A stretch of DNA of 64,000 nucleotides, from assembly GCA_003991915.1 (NCBI GenBank), contig RQTK01000003.1, positions 533,113 through 597,112 on the forward strand, given 5' to 3'. The translations under genes were made by a program, and so were the position numbers. The notes beneath the pieces were generated by a model, which saw nothing but the letters and a program-made list of their open reading frames with translations, was not told the DNA's origin and searched no databases. The stretch is from Elysia chlorotica. Taxonomy: Eukaryota > Mollusca > Gastropoda > Plakobranchidae. Each line of letters begins with the position of its first letter. The stretch's first letter is position 1. Below, piece after piece: positions 12,601-22,400 of this stretch.

Positions 12601-15600
12601 TTCGGGAACATAGATCTGAGCTTAATCTAGATCTGGTATTTTAAACGGATGATTGCTGTTGCCTGTCGCTAATGTGTTGCAACTCGAGCCAAACTGATGC
12701 CACCGTTATCGATTAGAATAATTATTATTGTAAAAAAAAAATTTTCTGATGGTGATCATTTTAATTACCCTCATGGATACTTAGATTTTCGATCATTATC
12801 GTACATTTACGATCTTTTCGGCGACGTCCGATTTGCCCGTTACATTGCCAATGGAATAGATACATGTACATCCAAACAAACCTATCTGTCGTTCCGAAGT
12901 GACACTACATCTAATGAAGGTGAATCTAGATCTAGATTGTAGCTTTATATTATAAATCTAGTTTTACATACGATGGTATATATCTACATGTAGATCTAAT
13001 TCTGATAAAAACCGAGAGCTAGTGTAGTTGATCTTGAGGGGCGAACTGGCTCAAGTGACAGAGCGTCTGGTTCTCAGTGCTTAGTTTGAGGCCGACGGTT
13101 GGGCAAATTAAATGTCGGATTTGTACCCTACTGGTTACTTCAGTCAATGACAATGGTATTAGTTCCAATTGCTTTGGGCATGCTAGAAAGTTTACATTCT
13201 TTATTCAACCATCTTAAAATAGTTTTAGTTTATGCAAAGCCTGGATATTGCTGTTTCTGACACTAGAGATAAAAATTAACAAAATTTCAAAAAAAAAAAA
13301 AAGATCAAAACAAAAACACACACATACTCCCAAAACAGGAAGGAAAAAAAATGCTTTTTTTAAAGTTATAATTAAGCATTCAAGTGTCTAAGTCAATATT
13401 GATAGCTGAACTACGACGTAAATAAGCTTGGCCATCGATTAGGTTTACAGTGACTAACCGCGCTAAAAATCTGTATTTGCTTTCTCAAAAGTTGGTAGCT
13501 ATGCTAATGTTTTACAGGTTAACAAAGGCGTTCTTTTTGTTTGACTTCACTGCTATAGATTCATAGATTCTAGACTAGATTTCTAAGTTAGCCAACTCTT
13601 ACTTAGTCTTAGTGGGCTCTAGTAGGCTAGATCTAGACTAGTAGTAGTTAGTAAGTGATGTGTCTGTAAGTGCGGAGTTGCGCAAAAAATCCCTCTTTCT
13701 TAGTCAAATTCCTGCTTTTTGGTTTTCAAAATCCCTCCAAGTTGCCTCTGGAGGTAGGCACCTCTGGCGATGTTATTTAATTGTTGATAGTGATAAGTTT
13801 ATTTTGTATTTCACTCTTCTTCCCTGATATTATGATTTATCATTTATTTATAGGTGTGACAATCGTTTGTATCCACCACCGCTGTAAGCTTATCTCACAG
13901 TTTACTGATTCAAAACGACAGACAAAGCCATTCATACATTTGGCTTATCAAGATTTTAGTTCCTACTCCGACGATCTATGCTTTTCAGTTTTGCTTTTTG
14001 CTTATTTTGTCCTGACCATTGGGACTATTTTATGATTCGAATTTGTTAATTTTTTTTTTTGATTTTTCAATATTGATTTGTGATAAATTATTCCTTTTTT
14101 ACGAATTTAATCAAACATCCGTGTAATTCTTTTTTTATAGTCTAGATCTGGATCTATATCTAATATAATGTAGATTTCTTGAACCGATTGTCAGTCGCGT
14201 TGTGGTCAATCAAATCAAGGGAGGATAAATAATTTACACAATGTCTTGAACGAAATCTAGATCTAGACTCTAGTAAAGTGCTTTTCTCTCACTTTTTGGA
14301 TGTAACACTACCGATTTTCCAATATGACTTCATTTTTTAAGCCCTTGATAATTTAACAAGCAACATTGCCATGGAGACTCTAAATACAAAGGAAACTTGG
14401 GCGTGTAAAGGAAATAGACGCTCGAGCTGCTAGAGACATAATTTTGTGAGACTCATATCAAAGAAGCTCATTGTACTAAAAATAAGACTCGGTGATTCAA
14501 TTCAGAAGATGGACTTGGCTGGAAAAGTGCTTTGTTCGTACTGCAATGATGTGATCCGTATGATTGGGAAGGCAAAGTTGCCTTAGTAGACCATGTGAAA
14601 TTGGTTACACATGTTACCCGAGTGGAGGAGAGAAAAACAAAACTTCACTCTAGGTGGTCAGTTAGTAAAAAAGACCCAAGAAGCACCCCTTTTCCGCTGT
14701 TCAAATCAAAACCCTCAGACAAAACTTCTGTAGAGACACCAGCAGTCCCCTCTGAGCCAAAACTGGTTCTGCTACCGGATCGCACAGCCATGATACTAAG
14801 CATGACGGCAGTAAGTAACAGAAGTTTTTCTGTGGCATCAAAGCTGTTTGATTTGATTCAAGAATGTTCCAAAGATCCAAAGGCCCTAGTTCCATTCCTT
14901 GGAAGAATCTGCAGTCATGTTTGTGTGATTCCTGCAATGGGATGTGAGGAAGCAAATGAAGATTGGCTAAGGGAACATGCTCTTCACCTTCTAGACATCA
15001 ATGGTAACTCGTGTCATCACATCCATGATGCTGTCTAGCAGTTTTCTTCCTCTTTTGAAGGCTGGGTGGAAAGACTGGTCCATGATCGAAACACAGATTC
15101 CAATGGTCTCCAAAAACATTCTATCAGATCTGTCTGACATATTTAACATTAAATACAGTGTCCCTTAACGCTTCATACCACACAGATACCTGTCTGTGTA
15201 TGACACAGCTCTAACAACACTCAGGATGTTGGACATGCTATGGCTGTTTTATTTTCCTTTCATTCCTGACCCTCAAAATCACAAAGTCCTCAACACATTC
15301 ATGCACCTCTTCCATAAACTAGACAGTAAGTCTGCTATAAAAGCAAAACAAATTTTTCAGTGTTTGAAAATAAGGTATGAAAACTTCAGTAAGGACAACA
15401 AGGGCAGAAAAAAACAATTACCAACCACATGTTTAAACATTTTACAAAAAAAAACAAGTTTGATTTTGAACTTTTATTCTTCAGCTCTACCAGTTTTAAT
15501 AGAATATGTGTGTGCTTTTCAAAGCAGCCAGCCAGTGGTACACAAAATCCATGGCTTTCAACTCAGCACAATAAAGAAATTTTTAGATCGCTTCCTTAAA

Positions 15601-17512
15601 ACAGAGAAAATTGATGTTGGAAGCCTAGAAAATAAACTTAGTTTAAAATACCTTTTTATTTGCAACACCACATACAAGTTTCTTCAGGAATACTTGTAAA
15701 CCTGTTGATAAAAACATCCTCATTATTGTTTCCAGGGCACATACGCTTTGTGCCAAACACATTCTAAAGACTTTAAATAATTTTATCACATGCCTTTTTG
15801 CATTGGACTCTGAAGTGCCTTGCCATTCTGTTGTAGGCAGATCAGGGAATATAATATCACCTCCTATGATTTCAACAAAGAAAGACTGGCTGTCTGAAAT
15901 TCCCCACCTTACAGAGCCTGTCTGTCTATCTTCCATGGCCCACAGGTAGAGGCTCCCTTTTTAGAATGAACTTGAAGGACATCATTAAGGTGAAGTCTGG
16001 CAACATTCCCATTGCAACATTTTTGTGCTGTGCAGACCATTAAGTACTCCCTTATGTCCAGGGACACATCCGCAGTGGAGTAAGAGAAAGGACACATTGC
16101 ACACTGCAATAAATCCTACTCTGATCACTTCAATGATAACATCCCATGCAAGTTAGATACAGGATAGAGCTAAACAAACTGAAAGTGAAAGAGGAGGAAA
16201 GGGAGAAGGCTATGGAGCAGCAAGTGCATGTTCCATTGTTAGAGACAAAAACATCAAGCAACGTGCTATCAAGGGGGCCTTTAAGCAGCATTAGTCTGCA
16301 TTGGAGGGGTCTCCCAAGAAGAAGAGATATTAGCAGGGGGAGGGGAAACCCTTTCCGATTCAGATTGCCTACATACATACTTGAATTGTATTTAATGTAA
16401 GTATTATAGTAAAGCTACCTTATAAGCACCGACATCATACATTGAAAACATCAATAATAGTCTAGGCCTTAATTTGCAAAGCAACCCGCAAAAGTTAGGA
16501 TGGGAACAGATGGCGTCATATTGTGGACAGAGCATCAAGTAGGGCAGCAACCATCGTAACCGATGCCGCTGACAGGATGATGATGACATTATAAGCTTAC
16601 TGTTTAATTTACTTTATCCTTAAGGGTGTTGTTAAATTGGTGTATTTTTATTGAAAAATATCTCTTTGGATGGACCGCAAAAAACTGTCCTCCTTTTTCA
16701 CATTATGTCCCCATCATTACTGATTTAAAAAGTTAATATGGATTGAAAACATTAATGTAGTAATTAGAGTAAAAATTAGGAATCTGTGATGTTCAACCTC
16801 TTACTTCTATTTTAAACAATTCTCCCTTCTTCAAGAAACATTCCATCCCTAGATTTAATGTATAAATGTAATATGTAATCCTTTTTTTTCCAATTGTTTA
16901 TAAACTACTCCTTTATTGCAACTTATTTATTAGTCAGGCTTATTGAAAAATATGATTTATTTGTATTTCAGATTCATGAGAAAATCATTTGTTTGTCCGC
17001 CCTTTGAACATGAGTATCGCCACGGGTTTCAACACTTGCCTGTTGCCAAGTAAGATATAACTATTATTTCTTTATATGCATAGTGTCATGATTATCATTG
17101 GCCATAATAATAATTAACCTCTGTAAGACAAGATAAACACGTATATTTACCTATATAATAGGCAATGAAAGAAATGTCTGGCTTTCAGAATTTTCTATTT
17201 GGTCCCAACAAGTTTAGTTAAATGTTAAGTAAATTTTGAAATAGTTTATGACATTTGTGTGTCCTTGTTATTTATTTTTAATATTTAATATGGCTTTAAG
17301 AGCAAATTCATTATTTTAAAATTATTTTATGGCAACACTTTTTCTGTTTCAGATCTGAAATGAGTTCTAAAGCTGTTTTTGGAACGTTAGTGGTATTCCT
17401 TCAGAATGAAGCTGGTTTTAAGCGTTGGACACCTACCCCTGAAAAGATAAAAGAGCTTGTAATGGCTTCTAAACCCAAAGACCCTATAGCGACTCCTTCC
17501 CCTCCATCCTGA
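606..17512 (+). CDS. PCIF1: PCIF1, cap-specific adenosine N6-methyltransferase (5' partial, 11 exons)
   Basis: PCIF1 (CAPAM) methylates N6 of a 2'-O-methyladenosine next to the mRNA cap and binds the phosphorylated RNA polymerase II tail; it acts in the nucleus. Exons: 606-796, 1554-1708, 3135-3366, 3958-4057, 6578-6740, 7459-7634, 8296-8382, 10500-10684, 11185-11379, 16972-17049, 17353-17512. All phases agree and give 573 residues ending in TGA. Recognised blocks are [47 protein letters not shown] and [13 protein letters not shown]. The catalytic NPPF motif is at 11228-11239, about residue 445 of this fragment. In the human protein it lies near residue 553 (recalled), so roughly 100 N-terminal residues with the WW domain are missing upstream. 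The first exon encodes a basic linker (MKRRASNEL...PLKK), possibly nuclear-localising. One intron uses a GC donor at 6741. Confidence 0.96.
1885..2732. mobile_element. Non-autonomous DNA transposon with CACGG ends and a 4-bp target duplication
   Basis: The left end reads CACGGCGACAAACTACCC from 1885. The reverse complement of the right end, at 2732, reads CACGGCGACAAATATACCCC. The inverted repeats match over the first 12 bases, then loosely. Both ends are bordered by AGCA (1881-1884 and 2733-2736), which fits a 4-bp target duplication. The 848-bp interior has no open frame of note. CAC termini with a 4-bp duplication resemble the CMC/Chapaev group, but that assignment is inference. It lies in the PCIF1 intron 1709-3134. 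Confidence 0.7.
4830..6450 (-). mobile_element. Decayed non-LTR retrotransposon (CR1/Rex-like LINE), antisense in a PCIF1 intron
   Basis: Read on the minus strand, broken reverse-transcriptase blocks occur in the right order. First comes a segment like SSLKKACGPG (about 6100-6150). Next is [18 protein letters not shown] (about 5900-5960). Then a block with [11 protein letters not shown] leads to KYADDT, the RT catalytic motif, at 5406-5423, and KYKYLGVTI follows near 5197-5226. Frameshifts, stops and an internal deletion separate them, so it is a dead copy. The exact ends were not seen. Confidence 0.8.
6741..7458 (+). other. GC-AG intron in PCIF1
   Basis: The upstream exon ends CAG followed by GCATGT, and the intron ends ttgcacag at 7458. 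Joining 6740 to 7459 makes a GAG codon and continues a protein that matches the family on both sides (NIAE then GSPLAEP). No GT in the neighbourhood gives the right phase with a reasonable donor. The GC donor fits the known GC-AG consensus with one mismatch. Confidence 0.8.
8408..10240. mobile_element. Possible diverged hAT-type element in a PCIF1 intron
   Basis: The left candidate end is CAAACCTGCCAAC near 8410. The reverse complement of the right candidate end near 10227-10240 is CAGATCTGCCAACC. These resemble each other and hAT-style termini, but no convincing 8-bp duplication flanks them. The interval contains a SINE (9513-9672) and low-complexity sequence. The open frame at 8855-9352 is AT-rich and family-less. 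Confidence 0.25.
9513..9672 (+). mobile_element. tRNA-derived SINE, copy 1
   Basis: It has a tRNA-like head with a degenerate A box (cacttgatagagc) and B box (ggttagaatccc), then a body with cctactggttgggtttttgtc and aatgtgactgactga. Head and body match the better-preserved copy at 63.6 kb. Confidence 0.75.
11759..13764. mobile_element. hAT-superfamily DNA transposon, non-autonomous, with 8-bp target duplication
   Basis: The element starts CAGAGCTGCCTACC at 11759. Its right end, read in reverse complement from 13764, is GAGGTGCCTACC, two bases shorter, as if a TG repeat were lost. Identical 8-bp copies of TGGCGATG flank it (11751-11758 and 13765-13772), the length expected for hAT. The terminal CAGAG fits known hAT ends. 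No transposase frame lies inside. The interior is richer in CpG than the surrounding intron and carries a SINE at about 13036-13155. It lies in the PCIF1 intron 11380-16971. Confidence 0.75.
13036..13155 (+). mobile_element. tRNA-derived SINE, copy 2
   Basis: ggcgaactggctcaagtgac and agagcgtctgg match the A-box head of the 63.6-kb SINE. The body has cctactggtt and tcagtcaatgac. The B box is degenerate (gacggttgggcaa). It sits inside the hAT element. Confidence 0.7.
14509..16400 (+). pseudogene. Decayed hAT-like transposase with a BED-type zinc-finger start
   Basis: An ATG at 14509 opens [17 protein letters not shown] with a C-x2-C pair. After a one-base frame change the text continues with a histidine pair (DHVKLVTH), which looks like a BED-type finger. 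An open stretch to 15038 contains [20 protein letters not shown]. Another frame, 15069-15699, holds [17 protein letters not shown], then a stop, then [28 protein letters not shown] blocks are typical of hAT-like transposases. The 3' third is strongly decayed. It lies in the PCIF1 intron 11380-16971, outside the 2-kb hAT element. The family is inferred; a domesticated origin is not supported because the frame is broken. Confidence 0.6.
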
Positions 17513-17852
17513 AGCTACTATGGCAATATTGAGTTTTAAATATCATTTTAACTATATTGTGGCAGTGACACTTCATGGTTATTCTATATGGTAAGGATTA
17601 AAAAAAAGATACATTGACGGAGTTGGGTAAAACACAAGTTAGACTTTATCTTTCAAGTCTGGATCTTTTGATCAATGTTCTAAAACAAGCTTCAACTGCG
17701 CTAAAATATCCAGTACTAAAGAGTGTGAAGCCAGTCCTCTCTGCAGAATTGAGATTTAAAAATTGGAAGCAAAACTACTGCATAGGCATAGAGCGTTTTG
17801 CCCTCAAGTATTGAGTGTTTATGAAGTGAAAGTTGGGTGTTTGAGGAATTTT

Positions 17853-17858
17853 AATAAA
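17853..17858 (+). terminator. Candidate PCIF1 polyadenylation signal
   Basis: AATAAA lies 341 bp after the PCIF1 stop, followed by a T/G-rich stretch (ttttgtctgatacgg). Further AATAAA words at about 18533 and 20607 could serve longer 3' ends. Confidence 0.45.
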
Positions 17859-18236
17859 TTATGAAAAACTAGTGAATTGGGCTTTTATCATTTTGTCTGA
17901 TACGGTTATTCTTGATTTTTTATCAGACTGCCATCTACCATTTCTGTTAGATGACATCTTTTTTATTTATAAATCATTTGAATGCTTTTACATTCTTGTA
18001 TATTTGCATGAATAATTTTCCTAAAAACACTAGGGTGAAAATTATGTCATTTCCAGTATGCACTTCTAGTCTAGAATAGTTAGGATGAAAATTGTGTAAA
18101 AGACTCATATTTTTTGTGGGTTCTTTTTTATGAAGCAAGATCAGTATATTATCAACCTAAAGGTAGGTATAGATGAAGGAATTTGCCGATGTGTATGTCC
18201 TTGGAATTATTTCTGTTCAGATGACACATTATGCCA

Positions 18237-18287
18237 CAGAGTGAAAAACGCACTGTAAGCAAGCTTGCTTGTGTGTTTTTCACTCTG
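18237..18287. repeat. 51-bp hairpin-forming palindrome
   Basis: Seventeen-base arms, starting CAGAGTGAAAAACGCAC, pair 16 of 17 with GTGTGTTTTTCACTCTG. The 17-base centre contains its own perfect inner palindrome, AAGCAAGCTTGCTT. It lies about 725 bp past the PCIF1 stop. Confidence 0.85.
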
Positions 18288-19369
18288 GCTTCAGTGTGTA
18301 CACACGTCTAAAGGTATTGGTGTTATATTTGAGTGGATACGCATTGGTTGTCGCGTGATCTTGGCCAAAATGGCAATGGCAGAATGTAGTAAACAATGCC
18401 TGCTTCGGCTTCCAATGATTAAAGCTTGTATATTATGCAATAATTATAAATTTGGGCTGAATCTACGATTGTTTACCCTAACTTAGATACCTAGTAATTT
18501 TGATTATGTTTTATTTAAATCAATACAACAATAATAAAAAAAATTTTTTAAAAGCTAGATCTAGCCAAAAATGGGCATTTAGCTTGACTCAGTGTGACCA
18601 CCAGACCCCCCCTGCCCTAATCACTAGTTTTTTTCGTTGTTAAAGATGTATTTGAAAATTCGTATTGAGCATTATACAAGATGGTGGTCCAAGTGCCGCT
18701 CAAGTAGCCAAGCTGAAGCCTTGCTTTGTACACGGCGGCGAAAAATACACACACGAATCAGAGCAGTGTGAACTCTGGTTTGGTGTCTGTCGAAATCATA
18801 GTGGAAAAACATGGTCTGAACGCTCGAGAACCTTGTGTACTTTTGACTCTGATATATGAGCAAATTGGGTGATCAGAGTGTTGTGAACAGAAAAAAAAAA
18901 AAATATACACTTCTAGAGATACAAATGGGAATAAGATTGGTGTGTATGCTCACTAAGCTGTTTAACAGTTCAGTGAAAATTGAGACAACGGATTATAGAT
19001 ATTTCACAGGTAAATCTTGAAATTTAGGAAGATACTAATTACCATGCATCGAAATTTGAATTATTTCTTTTTCTTCCGCTATGGTTTCACCATAGTTGTG
19101 TTGTTTAGAATATAATTTATAAACTCACCTTATGAACTGGGTGAAGTCATATAATTGTAAAATCATTATTGTAGACTGATGCAAACTTCTGTATTTCCCA
19201 TATTGAAACACGTGTATATGTATAAAAATGTGTGAGTGTGGAAAGAGAGACAGGGGTACAATTTATTCTCTCTAATTTATTTTTATTTCTTAAGTATCAT
19301 TTCTGTCTGACTTTTATCTTTCTTATTTGTTTTGATTCTGACATATCAATCAAATAACCACTTCCATTC

Positions 19370-19431
19370 GGGGGCGAGCTGGCTCAAGTGGGAAGAGTGT
19401 TGATATCGGGGTCAGGAGATCAGTGATTGGT
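19370..19431 (+). mobile_element. tRNA-derived SINE, truncated copy 3
   Basis: gggggcgagctggctcaagt, followed by an agagtgttg block, matches the head of the SINE family. The body is missing. Confidence 0.6.
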
Positions 19432-22400
19432 AAAAAAGTGTATACAGTGGTCTCCGCTTATAAACCCACTCCATTTTCGAATCCGCTCGCCCTATGAAAT
19501 ATTTTCTCTCTCTAATAAACACCCCTACCCACCCTCTTTTGGTCTCGTATAAAATGTAAGAGCCCGAGTTAAGAGAGCCGGATGCAATTTTAAAAAATTA
19601 TTTGTCAAGCTGGCACATTATTTTACCTTCCCCAGCATGGTGATTATTTCTATAGTGATCTAAGATTGGTGGGCGTCACGGCTCATTTATCTGACCCTCT
19701 CACTCCCACCCTTTCTTTCTGTCACCCTCTTCCTTTATATGAATCCTAATAACCTGTAGAAAAAAATGGTTTTTTATTCAAGTCAAATAACAGAAAGTCT
19801 ATTAATGAAATTAATCATAATTATGATGTAATGGTTTGCATTAAACAATGATGTATTCTTTTTTGTACGGGTAACTTGAAGAACTTAAATTTTGTATGAG
19901 TTTGGACAAGGGACATTGCGATACAAAACTTAGAGTTTTCAATTGAGTCCACAAGCGTTGTAATGTAGTAGTAGGCTTATGCTTGTGTTGTGCTGACTCT
20001 AGGATATATATTCATCCCCAAACCTGCTGCACCATGTCATAGCTGATATACAACCTTTAGCCCAGTTTTAGTAGATACATAGGATGCTCGAGATCAGAAA
20101 CTGAAGGGCCATGACACAAATGATGTATAAGTGTGTTGTGCAAGTGAATGCTGCTTGTTTAAAAGACATATGTCTGTTAGTAGGGGACAAAGAGAGATAT
20201 TATTAGTCATGCATTGTAAATATGTAAAAAGATATGCTTGAATATCACCAAAACAGGACAAAAACCTCTTTACATGGAACTGAAAATAAATGTACATAAT
20301 ATATTATATGCTGTGTATATTAAAGTGAATTATTGGAGATTCCTTGATTTTTACCCCTAAATTTTGCCATGCAGAGCTTATGAAATAATTATGATATTTG
20401 TTGCTACTTTTATCTCCTCAAAATTGATTTCTTTGAGTTTTTCATATATCTTGTTTACAGGAATTATTTTTTAAGAAAATTATATATGCAATCATTCAGT
20501 TTGTGAAATTTGTAAGTGGATTGAAAGAAACTATTGCTGCACTAATTTTAAACAGTCTATAGTTCATGAAAGACTGCAAATATTTTCTTACAATAATTTT
20601 GTGGAGAATAAAAAGTTCTCGTTCTATACCTTTGGTGAGAATTATTTAAACAATTTTTTTTTTTTAATCCCGGTGTCTAATGTTTTCTTTTCGTTCTTTC
20701 TTTCTTTCTTTTTTTTTTTTTAATCTCAATCTGACACTGAGTCTGAACTCAATCTCAGAAAATCAAGCTTGAAAAGACAGAGATACATAGGCTACTCTTC
20801 AATATGGATAAAAAGTCCTGTAGAACAATATCCCAGGTGTGAATTTTTTTAAACCTAGTTAAGACACATACAGTTATTAGATAAAAATGTCAATTTTTTT
20901 GCCACTAACTGGTTGAAAATTTTGCTTAAGATTAAATTGTTAGTCAAGAGAATACTTGTTTTTAAACCTTTGGAAAAAAATTGTATTCCATTACTTTTTT
21001 TAAAGGAAATTTTGTTATGGTTAAGGGCATCCGCTCATAAACAAAGCAATATTTTGGTTAAAAATAAAATCGTAGTTTAACCCCTAAGACATGTGAGTTA
21101 TATAAAAAAAAATGTACAAAAACTTTTTTGAAAAAATATTTTAAAATCTGACAGCCATCTTGGATTGTTTAACAATGTTTATTTTTTTCCCTAAAGCTTT
21201 CTTTAAATTTATGAACCAAATTACATGTAACTTGGTGTACATAAACTTGACAAACCTGTGCTAATTTGTATCGAAGGATTGGCATATTGATCAAATGGAA
21301 CAGATTTTGTGTAGTTGTATATACAGGAAAAAATAGCGATTATAGAAATATTTGAAAAGTGACAATGATCCCACTGTATTCGATAAAATAGACAACTTAG
21401 AGATTGTAAGAAAATGTGTTTAAACAGATATCATTACGGCTTTCTGCAAATTAAATTTGAGCTGAATCCGATAAAAAATATAAAAGTTATAGGCATTTGT
21501 GTATCAAAATATTATTATTAGTTTTGAGAAAAAGGCTCATGAAGATTTGCAAAGGCTGAATCAAGGGGAAAATGTATGGCCGTGATGTATAGAAAATACA
21601 TGTTCTAAAAATTGTATTCTAGGAATAACCGGTAAGAAAAAAAGTTCTATTTATATGTAGATGAAGAGTACCGTGTCAGCCATTGCAATGATCTACAACT
21701 CGATATAGTGGTCTTATGGAAAGTCAAACTGCTTTCAAGCTGTTTTGATAATGTTTCTAAATTCTTTAATAACTAGAGAAGGTGAAAATTACCAATACCC
21801 TTAGATTTCCTTAAGCAATAGAAAGAAATACAGAATAACACCTCACTTTAAAAAAAATTATTTCAGGAATGCGTCTATGATTGTTTTAGCAAAGTCTTAA
21901 CACTGAATGTTAAAAAGTGCAGATATTTTTAAATGCAAATGTATGAAATTTTTATTTTATATTTGATTTGTAACAAAATTTTAACTTCAGTTCTTTTTAA
22001 ATCACATTTTGCAATATTTTATAGTACATTTTTACTGATTTACTTGAGTATTGACTCACACTACATTTGTAAAAAAATGTGTCTGATACTTATTTTCCTT
22101 TTAAAATAGGAAAAAGGAAAAAAAAAAGAAACAACACAATGTTGCAAATATATGCAAATTGATTTTGGTCTCTAACCTATCAAGTAGCCTGCTAGGTTTT
22201 GAAGACAAGATGGTGTCTCTCTTTTTTTGTTTGTCATTTCTTTGAGTATTAAAGATATCAACTATTACTATGTTGCAATTGACCAAATGTGTAAAAAGTT
22301 AGGTAAAATATTTAATATTAACATTTTAATTTAATTTTTCCTCAACAGTCATATGGAAAATTTCTCTTTCTTCATCCCATAAATCCATCGTTTTCAGACA

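Larger units (their letters stand above)
17513..19369. other. PCIF1 3' UTR and start of the intergenic interval
   Basis: No coding exon was found. It contains the candidate poly(A) signal at 17853, a long palindrome at 18237-18287, and short open frames (17614-17814, 18265-18486, 18665-18859) without recognisable family features. Confidence 0.5.

Noticed and set aside
19446-19470. Complete mariner-type element starting at cagtggtctccgcttata
   Set aside because: No matching inverted end was found downstream or upstream, so only a lone end is possible.
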